Source: Firmicutes bacterium HGW-Firmicutes-2
GTDB taxonomy: Bacteria > Bacillota > Clostridia > Lachnospirales > Vallitaleaceae
Assembly (NCBI GenBank): GCA_002841495.1
Contig: PGZV01000014.1
Location: 62,973 to 126,972 of the forward strand
DNA: 64,000 nucleotides
Direction: 5' to 3'
The notes under the pieces were generated by a model. That model was not told where the DNA came from. It made no database searches and saw only the letters and a program-made list of their open reading frames with translations. A program made the position numbers and the translations under genes. Shown here piece after piece: positions 62,612 to 64,000 of the stretch (positions are counted from its first letter, which is position 1; each line of letters begins with the position of its first letter).

Positions 62612-64000
62612 ATGAAAAAAACAGTTAGTTGGATTATGGTAATGATTTTTCTTATCGGCATAATACAATTCAATGTTAATGCAGAAGAAATTCTAGCAAA
62701 TAAATATGCATTCATATTATCAGAAGTAGGTATTTTCAAGGGAAGTGATAAGGGCTTTGAGCTTGATCGAGAGCCTACAAGACTAGAAGGTCTTGTTATG
62801 ACTTTGAGAATGCTTGGACTAGAAGAAGAAGCTATAAATTATGATAAGAAAGTTGTTGATTTCAAGGATGTACCAGCATGGGGAGAACGTTATGTGCAAT
62901 ATGCTTACAAATTAAACTTAACAAAAGGTATTAGCAACGAGCACTTTGGATCTTCTAATCGGATGGATAATAAGTCATATTTAACGTTTATGCTTAGATC
63001 ATTGGGTTATGATGATGATAAGAAGGACTTCACATGGTCAAATGCTGCGGAAAAGGCTGCTGAAATTGGTATCATTAAAAAGAATGAGAAGAATACAATG
63101 AATTTTACCAGAGGTGATATAGCAGAAGTATCTTACAATACCTTAAAGATGAATCTAAAAGGAGAAGACAAGCTACTTATAGAAAAATTAGTAGAAGAAA
63201 AAAAAATTGATCAAACAAAGTTTGAAACATTGGATATTAAGATAAGAGAAAATTTGATATCAGATGATAAAGCCTTAAATGTAGAAGATTTTGGAGCAAT
63301 AGGAAATGGTGTTGCAGATGACAGTACTGCAATTCAAAATGCGATTAATCAAGCGTGGTTATGGATCAACAATATTCATGCCTTCACAAAGTGGACTGGT
63401 GAACATGATGATTACAGATTACGGGAAATTTGTTGAAAATGTAACAGTTGAAGGTGTAACTTTCAAGTCAAAAAATGATAGAGCAGGAACCGGATATGCA
63501 ACAAATAGTTTGACCAGTAATGTTACAGCAATGCATTTCACAGGCATTAAAAACCTAAAAGTAAAAGATGTTGATATGCATGATATGAATGTGGGTATAA
63601 AGTTTGGTGTTTCAAGTGTTAATCAAATCAATGAAAACATAACCTTAGATAATACGCATATATATAGTTCATTAACACCATTGTTGATGAACACAACCAA
63701 TGGCTTTACAATGACAAACGGAACACTTGACGCAAGTGCAGGTTCCAGTCGATATCTTCATTCGGTATATGTTGACAAGAACACGAGTAATATAACATTT
63801 GATAACGTATTATTTGAGAATTCACCAGGAGCGGGCGTACACCTATATAATGGTTATGCGAATACGAATGTATCAACAAATATTAAGATCTTGAATAGTC
63901 GTATTCAAGACTCAAGAGTTGGTATCTTACTCTTTAGCGGAGCAAACAAAATAACCGTATCCAATGTAGAAATAGTAAGAGTGGATCTAGCTTTCAGTAT
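62612..64000 (+). pseudogene. SLH-domain surface protein with pectate-lyase-like beta-helix, frameshifted and running off the window
   Basis: A signal peptide (residues ~1-25, ending VNAEE) is followed by two to three S-layer-homology repeats (VDFKDVPAWGERYVQYAYK, GISNEHFGSSNRMDNKSYL), which would anchor the protein to the cell-wall glycan. A pectate-lyase-superfamily start follows (NVEDFGAIGNGVADDSTAIQ at residues ~226-245). The frame then degenerates and stops at 63436. A +1 frame resumes near 63363 as GSTIFMPS and stays open to base 64000, rich in beta-helix repeats (VENVTVEGVTFKS, ITLDNTHIYSS, IKILNSRIQDSRVGILLFSG). AAAGGAGGG precedes the ATG. Sequencing error, true pseudogene or phase variation cannot be told apart. 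Confidence 0.75.

Overview
The window is low-GC DNA from an anaerobic Firmicute of class Clostridia. The evidence is strong Shine-Dalgarno sites (AGGAGG), several TTG/GTG starts, S-layer-homology proteins, a clostridial asrABC sulfite reductase, an oxygen-independent (cbi) cobalamin pathway, and cobalamin and cyclic-di-GMP-I riboswitches. The order Lachnospirales is plausible, but I cannot fix the genus. Nearly all of the sequence is ordinary chromosome. I see no rRNA, tRNA, CRISPR array, prophage or intact insertion sequence.

Layout. (1) 1-8.0 kb, + strand except one gene: tail of a SpoVB/MurJ-type exporter, two FAD proteins, an M32 carboxypeptidase (- strand), a DUF4349 lipoprotein, then proB, a DUF896 protein and 5-formyl-THF cyclo-ligase. 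(2) 8.0-10.9 kb: a decayed coding remnant, a YjbR-like protein, a polytopic chemoreceptor and a GNAT. (3) 10.9-15.6 kb, - strand: a Ktr/Trk potassium-uptake operon with its own KdpD/KdpE-like two-component system. (4) 15.8-21.4 kb, + strand: a small siroheme reductase cassette (reductase, unknown protein, DUF1858 protein), then an FNT channel, asrA, asrB, asrC and a ferritin-like protein. (5) 21.5-28.8 kb: tetrapyrrole operon hemA, sirC, a hemC-cobA-hemD triple fusion, hemB, hemL and a C_GCAxxG_C_C protein. (6) 29.1-33.7 kb: GldA/GldF/GldG/DUF4340-type ABC system. (7) 33.8-44.7 kb: ribose-type sugar ABC transporter, TIM-barrel isomerase, AraC regulator, two Gfo/Idh dehydrogenases, a NagB-like deaminase and a hexokinase. 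(8) 44.9-46.9 kb: a large chemoreceptor on the - strand. (9) 47.2-58.7 kb: cobalamin riboswitch and cbiXCDETLFGHJMNQOA. (10) 58.7-62.2 kb: SppA, RDD protein, LD-carboxypeptidase and an SDR. (11) 62.4 kb to the end: a c-di-GMP-I riboswitch and an SLH-pectate-lyase-like gene broken by a frameshift.

How it fits together. Blocks 4, 5 and 9 form one metabolic theme. hemA-hemL-hemB-hemC/D make uroporphyrinogen III. The CobA domain and SirC convert it to sirohydrochlorin. That branches to siroheme, the cofactor of AsrC and of the small reductase, or through CbiX and the cbi enzymes to cobalamin. No heme-branch gene (hemE, hemG, hemH) is present here, consistent with a siroheme/cobalamin-directed pathway. 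CbiMNQO imports cobalt. The FNT channel next to asrABC probably exports the hydrosulfide that sulfite reduction produces.

The least understood parts are the mini-siroheme-reductase cassette, the sugar locus with paired Gfo/Idh enzymes, and the c-di-GMP-controlled surface protein.
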